Of a stretch of 64,000 bases of DNA, positions 1 to 10,255 are shown in pieces. Location: the NCBI RefSeq assembly GCF_000005505.3, contig NC_016132.3, forward strand, positions 39,012,914 through 39,076,913, written 5' to 3'. Origin of the DNA: Brachypodium distachyon (taxonomy: Eukaryota > Streptophyta > Magnoliopsida > Poales > Poaceae). A program made the translations under genes and the position numbers. The stretch's first letter is position 1. Every line of letters starts with the position of its first letter. The notes under the pieces are model-generated. The model made no database searches and was not told the DNA's origin. It saw nothing but the letters and a program-made list of their open reading frames with translations.

Positions 1-560
1 GTAGTAGGCAAACATGATTTTTGAACCCGGAATTTAAATTTAACCAAATGAAATCCTATCAAATATTGGATTTCATTTCATTTCCAAACGAGTTGTTAGC
101 TTTCTGTTGTATAAACTCTGTTTTTGGGCTACAGTGAATCGTCAACGCATCTAACCGAGCAATTTGCACATGTCATTGTATTGCAGCTTTACCGGGAGTT
201 GATTTCACTCGACCTCAACGATCAACACAACTAATGCTTATCATGGTCGGGCGTTAATGTCATTCCTGTTCCTTCATCGTCGAGATCAATCAATTTTCTT
301 CCATTTGTGTGCTCTTGTCTTTAGACACATTGTTCCACCGTGTCCACAATCTATCCAATTGTATCTTTTATTTGCTTCCTTCAGCTGGAGGATCGAATAG
401 TTTCATTTCAGTGTATGGTGTTAGCTAAGCTTGCAACACTAATGCTAGAAGGGATGCATGGAAGCTTCAGTTTACTTATGATAAACGAATTCTATTTTAT
501 TTTTTAATTCCGTTTTTCTTCGAATAATGGAACTTTTAATTATGATTGGGTGCATGCTTC
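1..560 (+). repeat. Worn copy of the NLR 3' flanking sequence
   Basis: No gene is visible. Several stretches follow the same order as the 3' flanks of the two NLR units (5160-5490 and 15470-15810): an 'aactctgttt...cag' motif near 110-135, a 'ccgggagttg...' motif near 190-215, and a 'taatgctagaagggatgcatggaagcttca' type motif near 440-475. The match is patchy. I infer an older duplicate whose NLR body lies left of the window or is lost. Confidence 0.4.
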
Positions 561-1339
561 AGTTGTTGATTCTAAATTGCTAGTCTAGTCTCCGGTTCCA
601 AGACTTCGAATCCTTTTGGTTCTTGGCAGTTGGCACACGCCACACACTTCTTCGCGTGCATAATAACAGTAGCAGCAATAGCCGCTGGAGTTCTTCCATA
701 ACACTGATCTTTGGCACTGGTGTTCCCTGTAAGCTAGTACTAGATTTTTCAGTCACCAGGATCTCACTGAAAGTAGGATCTGGGAAAGAATTATTTCTGC
801 ATCGGCTTCTTGCTTCTGTCGACGCTGTTCCCATGGGTCGGTCAATGGAGGGGTGGTTGAGCCATCGTTATAATGTCTGTCGTAATTTTCCATGTACATC
901 TCCTACCACATCATAATCATAGGGTACAGTATACTACTAGTACAAGTTTTGCTTGGAGGAAAACAGAGGAGATAATTCTGGTTTTGCATCGTACCAGAAG
1001 TTGGAATGAAATCCACGGACTCGCTCAACTACTGGCTGTTGCTTCTGAGTACTATATTTATTTGGTTGCCCGGATGTACATGTATCGAATTGCCAAGGAG
1101 GGGAGAGGGAGACAGTGACAGCAGCACCAGCGGTCCAATGTTATCCCCGTACTGCTTTCAGTGAAGCATCCAAATGATCAAATGCTCTCACTGCATCAAT
1201 TAAAGGAGGAGGGGTCACTCACTCACACACAAGCACATGGACTCTGTCGGCCGGTCGATGATTGCTCACTCCATCTGTATCTGTAGCTAGATTCCCCCCT
1301 TACCAACCAATCCATCAGTTGCTCCATTTCCCCCCAGAG

Positions 1340-1575
1340 ATAGCATTAGCACCAGTGCAAGAACAGACCTCCATCGATCCAATTGTCCAGATCTAGCACT
1401 AGCACCGCTGCAAGAACAAACATCCATCAAACCATTTGTCCAGAGCTAGCATTAGCAGCACTGCAAGAACACATCCTGTAGCTGGATTCCATCCTGCAAG
1501 AACAGACCTCCATCGATCCACTTCTTCAGCACACCAGAGCTACCTTTAACCCCGCTGCAAGAACACACCTGTAGC
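1340..1575 (+). repeat. Imperfect direct repeats in the NLR1 leader region
   Basis: A 'CTGCAAGAACA' core, followed by a 'ccatcgatcca' or 'tgtagctggat' type segment, recurs about five times at 35-60 bp spacing between 1350 and 1570, just upstream of the NLR1 start codon. The stretch 561-1340 before it holds no gene I can support. The repeats lie where the 5' UTR or core promoter of NLR1 should be. No clear TATA box was picked. Confidence 0.5.
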
Positions 1576-1680
1576 TGGATCCTCGCCGCCACCAATCTCC
1601 CATCAGTCAGTCCAGAAGGTCCTCCATTTCTTCACTCCAGATCAACACACTCACACCCTACTTGTTGAATTGAAGTAGCC

Positions 1681-4600
1681 ATGGATATCACGGCAGGGGC
1701 GATGACCCCCTTGCTCGAGAAGCTCGGCCGCCTACTCATCGAGGAATACAACCTGGAGAAACGTGTGAAGAAAGGGGTCAAATCTCTACTTACAGAATTG
1801 GAGATGATGCACGCCGTCCTCCGCAAGGTGAGCGAGGTGCCTCCGGACCAGCTCGACGACCAGGTCCGCATCTGGGCCGGTAAGGTCAGGGATCTCTCTT
1901 ACAACATGGAAGACGCCGTCGACACTTTCATCGTGCGCGTGGAGGATGACGATGGCCATGAGCGTGGCCCGAACAACTTGAAGAACAGAGTCAAGAAGCT
2001 CCTGAAGAAGACCACCAAGCTGTTTAGCAAGGGTAAGGCTCTTCATCAGATCTCTGATGCCATTGATGAAGCACGGGAGCTTGCCGATGAGTTGGGGGAC
2101 CTGCGCCAAAAGTATATGCTTGATGCACACGCCAACAGTAAGGGGGATGCCATAGATCCTCGCTTGAAGGCTGTGCACAAAGATGTCGCCGAACTCGTTG
2201 GCATTGAGCACACGAGAGAGGAGCTGATCACGAAGCTGCTGTCTGATGGTGATGAGCACTTTGGGCAGTCCAAGCAGCAGTTAAAGACTTTGTCTATTGT
2301 TGGATTTGGTGGGTTGGGCAAGACAACTCTTGCGAAAGCAGTGTATGACAAGATCAAAGGGCAATTTGATTGTGCAGCTTTTGTTTCTGTGTCTCGCAGT
2401 CCTGACATGATAAGGATTTACAAGAAGGTGCTATATGAACTTGACCAGAGTAAGTATGCCAGCATCAATGAAGCTGCTAGGGATGAACAACAACTCATCA
2501 ATGAGTTGAAAATGTTTCTTCAGAATAAGAGGTATGTATGACGCCACCGAATGCTCACAGTTTTACTTACTAGATTGCATGTATATTTAATGCTACTCAA
2601 CTCCGTGTTAGTTTTTTAACGGTTGTCGTTGTTGGCTTACTTTAATGTTTTGTATGCATCACCCACCTCTGCATATTGTATGTGTTTGTAAATGATTAAT
2701 CTTTGGTACAAATTTCTTGAGTCAATACCACTTCATAATTAATTTGGTGCTGATAGAATTCTACATCAAACATAAGGATAAAAGGTAAACCATGTTATAC
2801 TTGTTGACTTGCAAAATAACACTAAAAAAACAAAAACGCAGGTACCTCGTAGTAATTGATGACATATGGGACGAAGAAGCATGGGGATTTATCAAGTGTG
2901 TTTTCTCCAACAACAATCTCAGTAGCAGAGTAATGACTACAACCCGCATAGGCAGTGTCTCTAAAGCATGCTGCTCTTCCAGTGATGACATAATTTATCC
3001 AATGAAACCTCTTACCGAAGATGACTCCAAGAAGCTCTTCTATAAAAGAATATTTCCTCAAGGCGGTGGTTGCCCTCATGAATTCGAACAAGTATCCAGA
3101 AACATCTTGAAGAAATGTGGCGGAGTACCACTAGCCATCATTACTGTAGCTAGTCTTTTAGCTAGCAGTGATCAACAGATAAAGCCAAAGTATCAATGGG
3201 ACAACTTACTCAATTCTATTGGACGTGGTCTGGCAGAAGGTGGTAGTGTGAAGGACATGCAGAGAATACTATCCTTTAGCTATTATGATCTACCTTCTCA
3301 TCTAAAGACTTGCTTATTATATCTCAGTATATTCCCGGAAGATTTTGAGATTATGAAAGACCGGTTGATATGGAGGTGGATAGCTGAAGGCTTTGTGCAA
3401 GGTGGAAAACAAGAAACTAGACTCTATGAGCTTGGTGAAAGTTATTTCAATGAGCTCGCAAATAGAAATTTGATTCAGCCAGTTTATGATCTTTATGGAC
3501 ACGAGGTGGTAGCTTGCCGTGTGCATGACATGGTACTTGATCTCATATGTTCCATGTCCAGCGAAGAGAACTTTGTCACTATACTAGATGGTACCCAACA
3601 AAGCAAACATAATTTACACAGCAAAGTTCGCCGGTTATCCTTTCAGAATAGCATGTCAGAGCTCACCACACATTGGGTTGATGTCACGAGTATGTCGCAG
3701 CTGAGGTCTGTTACTCTCTTTAGAACTGATGTTGATTTGATGCAGACTGCTCTTTCTTGCTTTCAAGTTCTGCGTGTATTGGATTTAGAAGGTTGCAATT
3801 TTGGGAAATGTGGCCACAAGATTGATCTTAAGCCAATTGAGAATTTATTGCACCTGAGGTACCTAGGGCTACGAGATACATGTGTTGGCGTTCTCCCTGT
3901 AGAAATCGGGAAGTTGAACTTTCTGGAGACTTTGGACTTAAGAAGTGGATCAAAGGAGCCATTAGTGGTGCCATCACGTGTTGTTCATCTAAAACATTTG
4001 ATGTGCCTACACCTTTATTGGAAGAATACAAAAATACCGACTGGGATGGGGAACCTGGCGTCCTTAGAAGAGGTGACTGGACTGTGGGTTGATGGTTCTT
4101 CCGCTATTGAGAAAGAGCTAGGCCAGTTGCTGGAGCTGAGGGTGCTTGAGATTTATTTGGATGGAGATGATGAGAGCGTGTGTAGTTCTTTGGTGGTGTC
4201 CCTGGGCAATCTACAGAAATTGCAAAGTCTAACAATTGATAATTTAGGCAATAATGCAAGGTTTGATGTCTGCTGCAACAGCTTGGTGCCCCCTCCTTAC
4301 CTCCGTAGCATTGTGTTTTATGAATGTACCTCGACATTGCCAACTTGGATTAATTCAGCATCGCTTCCGCTCCTCTCCTCCCTAAGATTACGTGTGGATA
4401 GAGTGTGTCTGGAGGTTGATTTTCAGATCCTTGGGAAGCTGCCCGCTCTCTGTTATCTCCACCTGTGGACCACCAAAGATCAGTGCACTCGCGTAGAAAG
4501 GTGCATCGTTGGTGCTGATGCATTCCCATGTTTGAGGGTATGCCATTTCTATCGTTTTCAGACTGGACCATCTATGTTTCCACAAGGAGCTATGCCAAGG

Positions 4601-4858
4601 CTTGAACACCTTGAGTTCTGTGCCCGAGCATCGCACATCGCTAGTGGAGAACTGGACGTCAGCATGGAGCACCTCCCTTCCCTCCAGAGAGTCGATGTTA
4701 TCCTTTGGCGTGAGAAAGCAGCTGGCGGCACTTCAAACGAGTGTGAGGAGGCAGATGCTGCAGTGAGGCTTGCAGCAGACGCTCATCCCAACCGCCCCAC
4801 ACTTGGGTTCAGTCATTTCAGTAAGTCCGTTCTCTCAGCTGGCGTCTGTAGACATTAA
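1681..4858 (+). CDS. NLR gene 1: coiled-coil NB-ARC LRR immune receptor
   Basis: Two exons, 1681-2531 and 2842-4858, give 955 residues. The join AG|GTATGT to ACGCAG|G restores an Arg-Tyr-Leu reading straight into kinase-2. The product should be a cytosolic CNL receptor that detects pathogen effectors and triggers cell death. Visible in order: an Rx-type coiled coil (residues 1-150) with an EDVID-like MEDAVD motif near 75; a P-loop GFGGLGKTT near 208; kinase-2 VVIDDIWD near 287; RNBS-B TTTR; GLPL motif CGGVPLA near 376; RNBS-D CLLYLSIFPED; an MHD-type VHD near 511; then leucine-rich repeats to the end. The start ATG is preceded by an in-frame TAG. The C terminus is odd: a GTAAGT donor at 4821 matches the one used in NLR2, but the downstream exon is deleted here, so translation should read through to the TAA at 4856. 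No integrated decoy domain is visible. Function is inferred from the family. Confidence 0.9.
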
Positions 4859-5595
4859 TTAATTAACTTACATGTCTATCCGTCATCAAAAAGATTCTAC
4901 ATGCTCATTCCTTCTTTTTGTTTACATTATTTGTTGTTTCACTTCCGTACAAATAAAAAAAAACGACGTGACTACACAACTTCCGTGGGCCCAATATATA
5001 GTCTGAGCAATACTATTGTACAGCCATCTAAAGAACACCTTACACGTCCATCTCTGAAGTCCTCTACAGAATTATTGATAATCTCTGCTACTATATATGT
5101 ACTCGCTTGTAGTTGATCTCTGGCCCTGATTTATTGATCAAATAATCGTCCGTTAACTTGGATGAACAACTCTGTTTATTTGCAGCTTCAGCTTAATTAC
5201 CAGGAGTTGGAATTGTTGTTCATCGATCTCACCCCTGTTGCACTTCTAAGAAACAACCAAGTGACATTGATTTGATCGATTCGCAGTAAAGCACTTTGCC
5301 CTGTTTCCGTATCGATTTTCTTGTTCCTGGTGCCAATTCAGAAAAAACCTTGCACTTGTAACTGCATTATGTATTTATTGTCTTCCTTTGGGTTCATTTC
5401 ATTCTGTTAGCAAGCAGCTTAGTTAATGCTGGAGCTGGAAGGATGCATCTCGCTTGCATATGTACGGAAGCTTCATGTTGGCTGGCTAGCACTTTAATCT
5501 GTTTCTATTCTCTGAATGTTATGATGGATGTATTGTTCATCGTTTGCTAAATCAACAATTGGGTACCTTTTGTGAAGGGCCATATTCTTGTTCAT
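4859..5595 (+). repeat. NLR1 3' flank, duplicated at about 15.05-15.86 kb
   Basis: Non-coding. The sequence after the NLR1 stop follows the flank of the third NLR fragment closely: a 'tttgttgtttcacttccgtac' stretch near 4930 matches 15070, and 5150-5520 matches 15450-15850. Relative to that flank about 270 bp is missing at 4925, including the NLR terminal exon. It marks the right part of the NLR duplication unit. Confidence 0.7.
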
Positions 5596-5814
5596 TTAAC
5601 GTGCTCCTGGTAATTGAGCTGGGTTTTTTTTTTCAGTCGTGGTGGAAATTAAGTGCATTCCCCTTTCCGTTGGTGCATCAGACGGACATAGGGCATCGGA
5701 CCAGACCACCCCCCAAGCTAAAAACCTCTGGTCGAGCACAGAACAATCGAATCCCTGGATTGCAGGGAAAGCAGGAGGGATTGCTGGATTGGGGAAAGGA
5801 GGGGGCGTGGAGTA

Positions 5815-5964
5815 CGTATACTTGACGTCGAGGTCGAGGTTGCCGTGGGGGAATCGGGTGAAGACGTGCTTCCCCTGCTTGGGATTAGGCTCCTTCTCTT
5901 CCTCCTCCGGCTGCTTCTTCCGCTGCCGCAGATCCACCCGCCTACTCCTCTGCTCTCGTGCCAT
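5815..5964 (-). pseudogene. Orphan first exon of a DUF6598-type gene
   Basis: Reading leftward from the ATG at 5964, about 50 codons match the first exon of the intact DUF6598 genes in this window: a basic/acidic start (RQRKKQ, EEEEKE), then PKQGKHVFTRF and LDLD. The usual NPLDPRFSDYD block before PKQGK is missing. A GTATACGTAC stretch follows, as in the donor regions of the other copies. No second or third exon follows to the left, where NLR1's flank begins, so this is a dead fragment. Confidence 0.75.
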
Positions 5965-6037
5965 GGAAGAAGATGGGGAAGAATCGCCGCCCGTTGTTTT
6001 TATTTCTTTCTTTTTCGCAGCTAATATTATTTGTTTC

Positions 6038-6049
6038 TGGGCCGGCCCA
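6038..6049. promoter_or_regulatory. TGGGCCGGCCCA palindrome upstream of orphan DUF6598 exon
   Basis: Perfect 12-bp palindrome 74 bp upstream of the ATG at 5964. The identical sequence lies upstream of the intact DUF6598 gene at 47-50 kb. TGGGCC/GGCCCA cores are known plant promoter elements (site II/TCP-type). A regulatory role is inferred. Confidence 0.5.
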
Positions 6050-6099
6050 ACTGATCAATAAAACAGAAACTGCCATTGGTTAGTTGATGCATATTCTTC

Positions 6100-7365
6100 G
6101 TCTCTCTCTCTTTTTGTCAGGACGTGGTCGCCATTGCATTACATTACACTGGATACGGGCGCTTCGCCGCGCTGCCGTTAAATCGAAACAACCGGCTGCT
6201 GTGGGAAAATCGAAACACCATACATCTTTTTATGGTCGCAACGGTACAACATGTACCAACTTGGACACCAGTACCACTTGCTCGCCTGTGGACACGGGCT
6301 TAAGGCCGTCTCGTCTGCTTGCGAAAGCCCATTTGCGGACAGACGGACATAGCGCAAAACTTTGATGGACCGTCGTGGAACGGCTCGCGGAGTCCACGAA
6401 ATCCCCATCTCTACCGGAGCATCTCGCCGGTGCCGCCGCCCGATGAACCACTCTTTCTCCCTGCACCGACCATTACTTTTGGGTCAATATTGAGATTCCC
6501 AGTGGCATCGTTTCATCCCTAGCTGCCGCATCAAGCTTCACTGCCTCCGCGTCACCGGATCAGAACCTGACAGCTCCACTTCCAGTTATTCACGAGTATC
6601 CAACGATACGATTTCACCACCAATCCCAAATTGAAGTTATGTGTATCAAAAATAGAGTATACTTTACTTCATCATGCGCTCACCGGGAGGGTTTTATCAA
6701 CAACCAAAAGAAAACATAAACGGTGAGAAATAATGGAGAGAAACCACAACTTGGCTCGCTTAAGACATTTTTTGAAACCGTAACCTGCCCACAAACTGAG
6801 CATTGTAGTATCCAATTTATAAACCAGAAAACCATTGGGAGTTATCACCACCAAAACCAAGAATGATCATGGAACAAACATCAATATCGACATGCCAATA
6901 AATATTAATCCTGAATGCGCGTCCCAAAATGAAAGCAACCACTTTGCCTCTTTATGAGATCACCCCATCTAATTCTTCAGCATTGACACCCCAAAGCAAC
7001 GATTACAGCATGCCTACAAAAAAACTCATAATCTGTCATACTTGCTTAAAGAAAAGCATTATCAAAATCCAACGAAAGAACAATCATACATATGGGGCTG
7101 ACAATTCTCTGACTGCTTCCAGGCCCAAAATTCCTACAGCTAAAAAAATAATTAGCTTGAGTGAAGACATACAAAATCAGCTCAAAGTTTCTTCAGAGGG
7201 AAAAGTGATACTAAACATAATCAATTGAGATGCAGAGAGAGACGTTACGTCTTACCACCAGCTCGACCATCACAGCGGATTGTATCAACATCGCCGAGGA
7301 AATAATCCAAATCATTCAGCTCGTCCAGTCTTAGCCTTCTGTACTAATTCTTCAATAGCATGATC
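6100..7365. other. No gene supported
   Basis: Mostly AT-rich, intron-like sequence. On the minus strand, 7250-7365 together with 7796-7830 would read as a short coding-like segment (a stretch with DLDYFLGDVD) interrupted by the 7388-7773 insertion, followed leftward by a possible GTAAG donor. I do not recognise it and do not call a gene. Confidence 0.3.
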
Positions 7366-7795
7366 TGGCATGCATTCGGAGGAAGATTTTTTTTTTTTTA
7401 AAAAGAGAGGCTCGCCCTCTCCGATTTCATTAACGAAATCAGCTGGTTCTACAGGTTCAGTTCAGACAGTAAAAAAGACGAAAGCAAAGAGGAGATTACA
7501 GGTCCAGGAGCAGACAGTAGACTAACACTACCAAGCAAACTAAAAAAGAGCAGAGCGCCTGGCGTCTTCAGGAAACTCCTTTCAGCGTCAGAGCTTTGCT
7601 CCTGTCTGCCTGACGCAGCCCTCTCCCAACACCAGATCCTCAGTCATCCTTACTGAGCCCAGATCAACAGCAGAATGCAAAAGCTCCAGATCCCCAACGT
7701 TTTGATAACCACCGTCACACTTCCAGGCGCTGCCGTAAAGGATTCCAGCCGTGCGTCGCTTCGAAGATTTCCTTGGCATGCATTCGGAGGAAGAT
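7366..7795 (-). mobile_element. Short LINE-like retroposon with 22-bp target duplication
   Basis: A 22-bp direct repeat, beginning TGGCATGCATTCGG, is present at 7366-7387 and again exactly at 7774-7795. Between the copies lies a 386-bp insert. At its left end is a run of about 12 T, the poly(A) tail of a minus-strand insert. Next to it is a 'gaaatcggagagggcgagcctctct' type sequence (as read on the minus strand), a form I associate with plant LINE 3' ends. No reverse transcriptase domain remains, so this is a strongly 5'-truncated LINE or a SINE-like passenger. The perfect duplication argues for a young insertion. Confidence 0.8.
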
Positions 7796-8280
7796 GGAGC
7801 TGTGCAAAGTAAAAAGTAAAAAATGTACTACGGCTTTGCAATCAACATGGTGTGGGTTTGTGCCTCTCCTCTTCATGGACACTGAGTACATCTCCGTCCG
7901 CACGGCCGCCTCCAGGTCCAGAAGCAGCAGAACAAATCCCGCCGGAGGCGCGCTCGGGCTCCGGAGAGAAGAAGCGAAATCGGGCCAGGACGGAAGATCG
8001 TGAAAGGAACGAACAACAGATCAAATCGGAAGATAGTGGAAGAGTGTGGAGGAAACCGCCTTACCGACGAACGGCAGGTGGACCATCTTGAAGCATCCAC
8101 TGCCGTCTGGATCCAGAAATCCCCGCGCTGAAACAAAAAAGAAAAAACCCTCGAGCAGTCGTGGAGCGCGGAGGGAGCGAAGAATCCTTCGGCTTTAGGA
8201 TATGGATGTTATGAGCGAATTCAGATGCTGCGATATGCGTGTCCATTTCGCTTCACTCGTCGCTCTAGATCTTGCAACCA
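7796..8280. other. GC-rich stretch, no gene supported
   Basis: Several short open frames overlap here on both strands, none with a recognisable domain. The sequence continues the unidentified segment interrupted by the retroposon at 7388-7773. Confidence 0.3.
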
Positions 8281-8460
8281 GCCGTACGGTATGCGTGTCC
8301 CCGTATGGCCCATCCTCGTTGGCCCTTGGCCAGTCTGCAGGCACTTGCTTGCTTGCTTTGAAGAACTAGCCTAGCCAGAAGAAGGGCGGTTGGTATTTCG
8401 GGGAGAGTTCCTGATGGTTAAGTTAGATCTTCAAATTGCACTCCAGAGTTAGCAAATATT
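8280..8460. repeat. Low-copy repeat shared with 16985-17130 and 23395-23530
   Basis: The sequence around 'ggccagtctgcaggcacttg' and 'agaactagcctagccagaag' through 'ttcctgatggt' and 'aaattgcactccaga' appears three times in the window. The copies at 16.98 and 23.40 kb lie in longer shared blocks. I see no convincing coding frame. It may be filler carried along by the segmental duplications or an unclassified element. Confidence 0.55.
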
Positions 8461-8470
8461 CTGCTGAGTA

Positions 8471-8583
8471 CTCTCTCGGTCCCATATTAATTGACATTCT
8501 ATTACATGTATTTAGACACATTTTAGATATAGATGCATTTATATTTGAACAAATTTGAGTCACTTGCTATGAGACGGAGAGAG
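8471..8583. mobile_element. Stowaway-like MITE, 113 bp
   Basis: Flanked by TA on both sides (8469-8470 and 8584-8585). The ends are inverted repeats of the CTCTCTCGGTCCCATATTAA type and the interior carries the 'gatgcat..atatttgaacaaatttgagtcac' pattern. Same length and family as the elements at 41671-41783 and 59759-59871. Confidence 0.85.
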
Positions 8584-8689
8584 TATATATCGTAAACTCC
8601 ACTCGGCCATGTCCATTTCCGTATCAGTGTGTCTTCCTCTCCAGGAGCTAGTTGTGTTCACGAGATATCTCTCGATCGGTCAAGCTGAT

Positions 8690-9120
8690 GTTCAGAAGCT
8701 CCCAGATCAAAGTTTCAGGCAGTTTTCGATGAATGCGGACAAAAAGTTTTTGCCGTTTTCGTGAGGTATAGGTAGCCCATGTGTTTTGGATTTTCAAGCT
8801 TATTTCCTGATGCCGTGATCCCTGGTACACAGTTTCGTACCGTTTATGGCCGGTGTAAAAACATTGTCTTGGGTTTTTGGCTCTGATTTTCTAATAGCGT
8901 GACACGCATGCACAATTTTAATTTCAGACGATGCTGAAAAATCACCGTTCTTGCCATTTTTACGGGCTATACCCAACGACTTTTGGGATTTTCGGTGCAG
9001 AAAAATCACCGTTTCTGGGTGTCCAGCTTATTTTTCGATATCGTGAACCCAATGCACGTTTTCAGACCCTTTTTTGGCGGTCCTAAAAAAAACTCATTTT
9101 GGCTGCTTTTGTGGGACTGA
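8690..9120. repeat. Degenerate tandem repeat of about 120-130 bp units
   Basis: Segments near 8740-8860 and 8945-9090 follow the same order: a 'ttgccgttttcgtgagg' type motif, 'ggattttc', 'agcttatttcctgatgccgtgat', 'cacagtttcgtacc', then 'tttatggccggt..aaaaa'. Units have diverged and carry small insertions. No coding capacity. Confidence 0.5.
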
Positions 9121-9149
9121 CAGCCGCAAAAGAAGGCTATATAATGTCT

Positions 9150-10030
9150 TAATACTCCACAAATAGTGGGGTGGAGTCCTCTCTCCGGTTCTAATTTGAA
9201 CTAAAACAACGACAATAATTTAAAATCGGAGTGAGTACAATTTCGTAAGATCGAGCAGGGTAAGATGTTGTGTGTGTTTTATAAAAAGAAAATTACAAAA
9301 CTGAACGTTGCTCATACGGTAGTCGTACTAATATTTATCGTAAAATCCTTATAAACATGGCTAGTTAGATTGTGACAAGTAGATGATCTCTTACAAACAT
9401 GAGAACAATACTAACATTCGACAGGAAGACAGCAGCACGCAAAGCAACCCGAATTGACTTGGTCAACTGATTAGTCGTCGTTCGGTCACCGTCGTCCACA
9501 CTCTCTCAGCACCACCGACAGGATGGTGAGGAATCCAGCGGTTGGATCGGGAAGTTGTTTTTCCAAGGAGAAAAGGTTGGGAAGAAGGGTCGCTTGGGAG
9601 GATAAAGGAGAGCGACGTAGGCAGGACCCACTTGTTCCGCTGCTTATTTTTCGTCAAAAAATGTGATGTATTTAGCTAGCGTAGGAGGCGGCCGCGCGGA
9701 TGTGTTCGATCCGTCGGTCGTTAACGATCATTTACCTTTAAAAAAAGGCCAATGCCTGATACTCCACACGTAGTGGAGTGGAGTACTATTTTGTAAGAGC
9801 ATGGCTAAAAAGTTGTATGCGTTTTAGAAAAAGAAAATTAAAACTGAACGTTGCTAGACATGGTAGTCGTACAAACATTGGTCATAAAATCCTTATAAAC
9901 ATGGGTGGTTAGATTTTGACAAGTAGATGATCTTTTATGAACATGCTTATGAACATGAGCACACTACTAATATTTCGGCAGTAAGACGGCAGCGCGCAAA
10001 GCAACCGGAATTGACTTGGTCAGCCGAGTC
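9150..10030. repeat. Duplicated block in the NLR2 promoter region
   Basis: Two direct copies, about 9150-9475 and 9757-10025, share 'actccac..gtagtgg', 'aaaaagaaaattaaaactgaacgttgct', 'tggtagtcgtac', 'aaaatccttataaacatg', 'ttgacaagtagatgatct' and 'gcgcaaagcaacc.gaattgacttggtca'. The first copy has about 60 extra bases near its start. The second copy ends about 230 bp before the NLR2 start codon. The 280 bp between the copies contains no recognised gene. Confidence 0.8.
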
Positions 10031-10255
10031 AACGGAGTCGTCGTCGTTGTCGTTCACACTCTCTCCACTCTCCACAGTCCTCAGTCCCTCCCTCACCTCA
10101 CTCTCTCTCGCCACTCCACACCGCAGCAGGCAGCCCAGGGCGACCAAGATCTGGGAGCAGGCAAATCCATTGCGGACAGCTGCTCCGGGCTCGCATCTGC
10201 GGTGGCGCCTCCCCTGGCTCTGCACCCTCCAACAGATCTGAGCGAGAGAGAAGCC

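Noticed and set aside
2046..2408. Long minus-strand open frames opposite NLR exon 1
   Set aside because: They mirror the conserved coiled-coil and P-loop coding sequence and have no domain of their own; the same mirror frames occur opposite NLR2.
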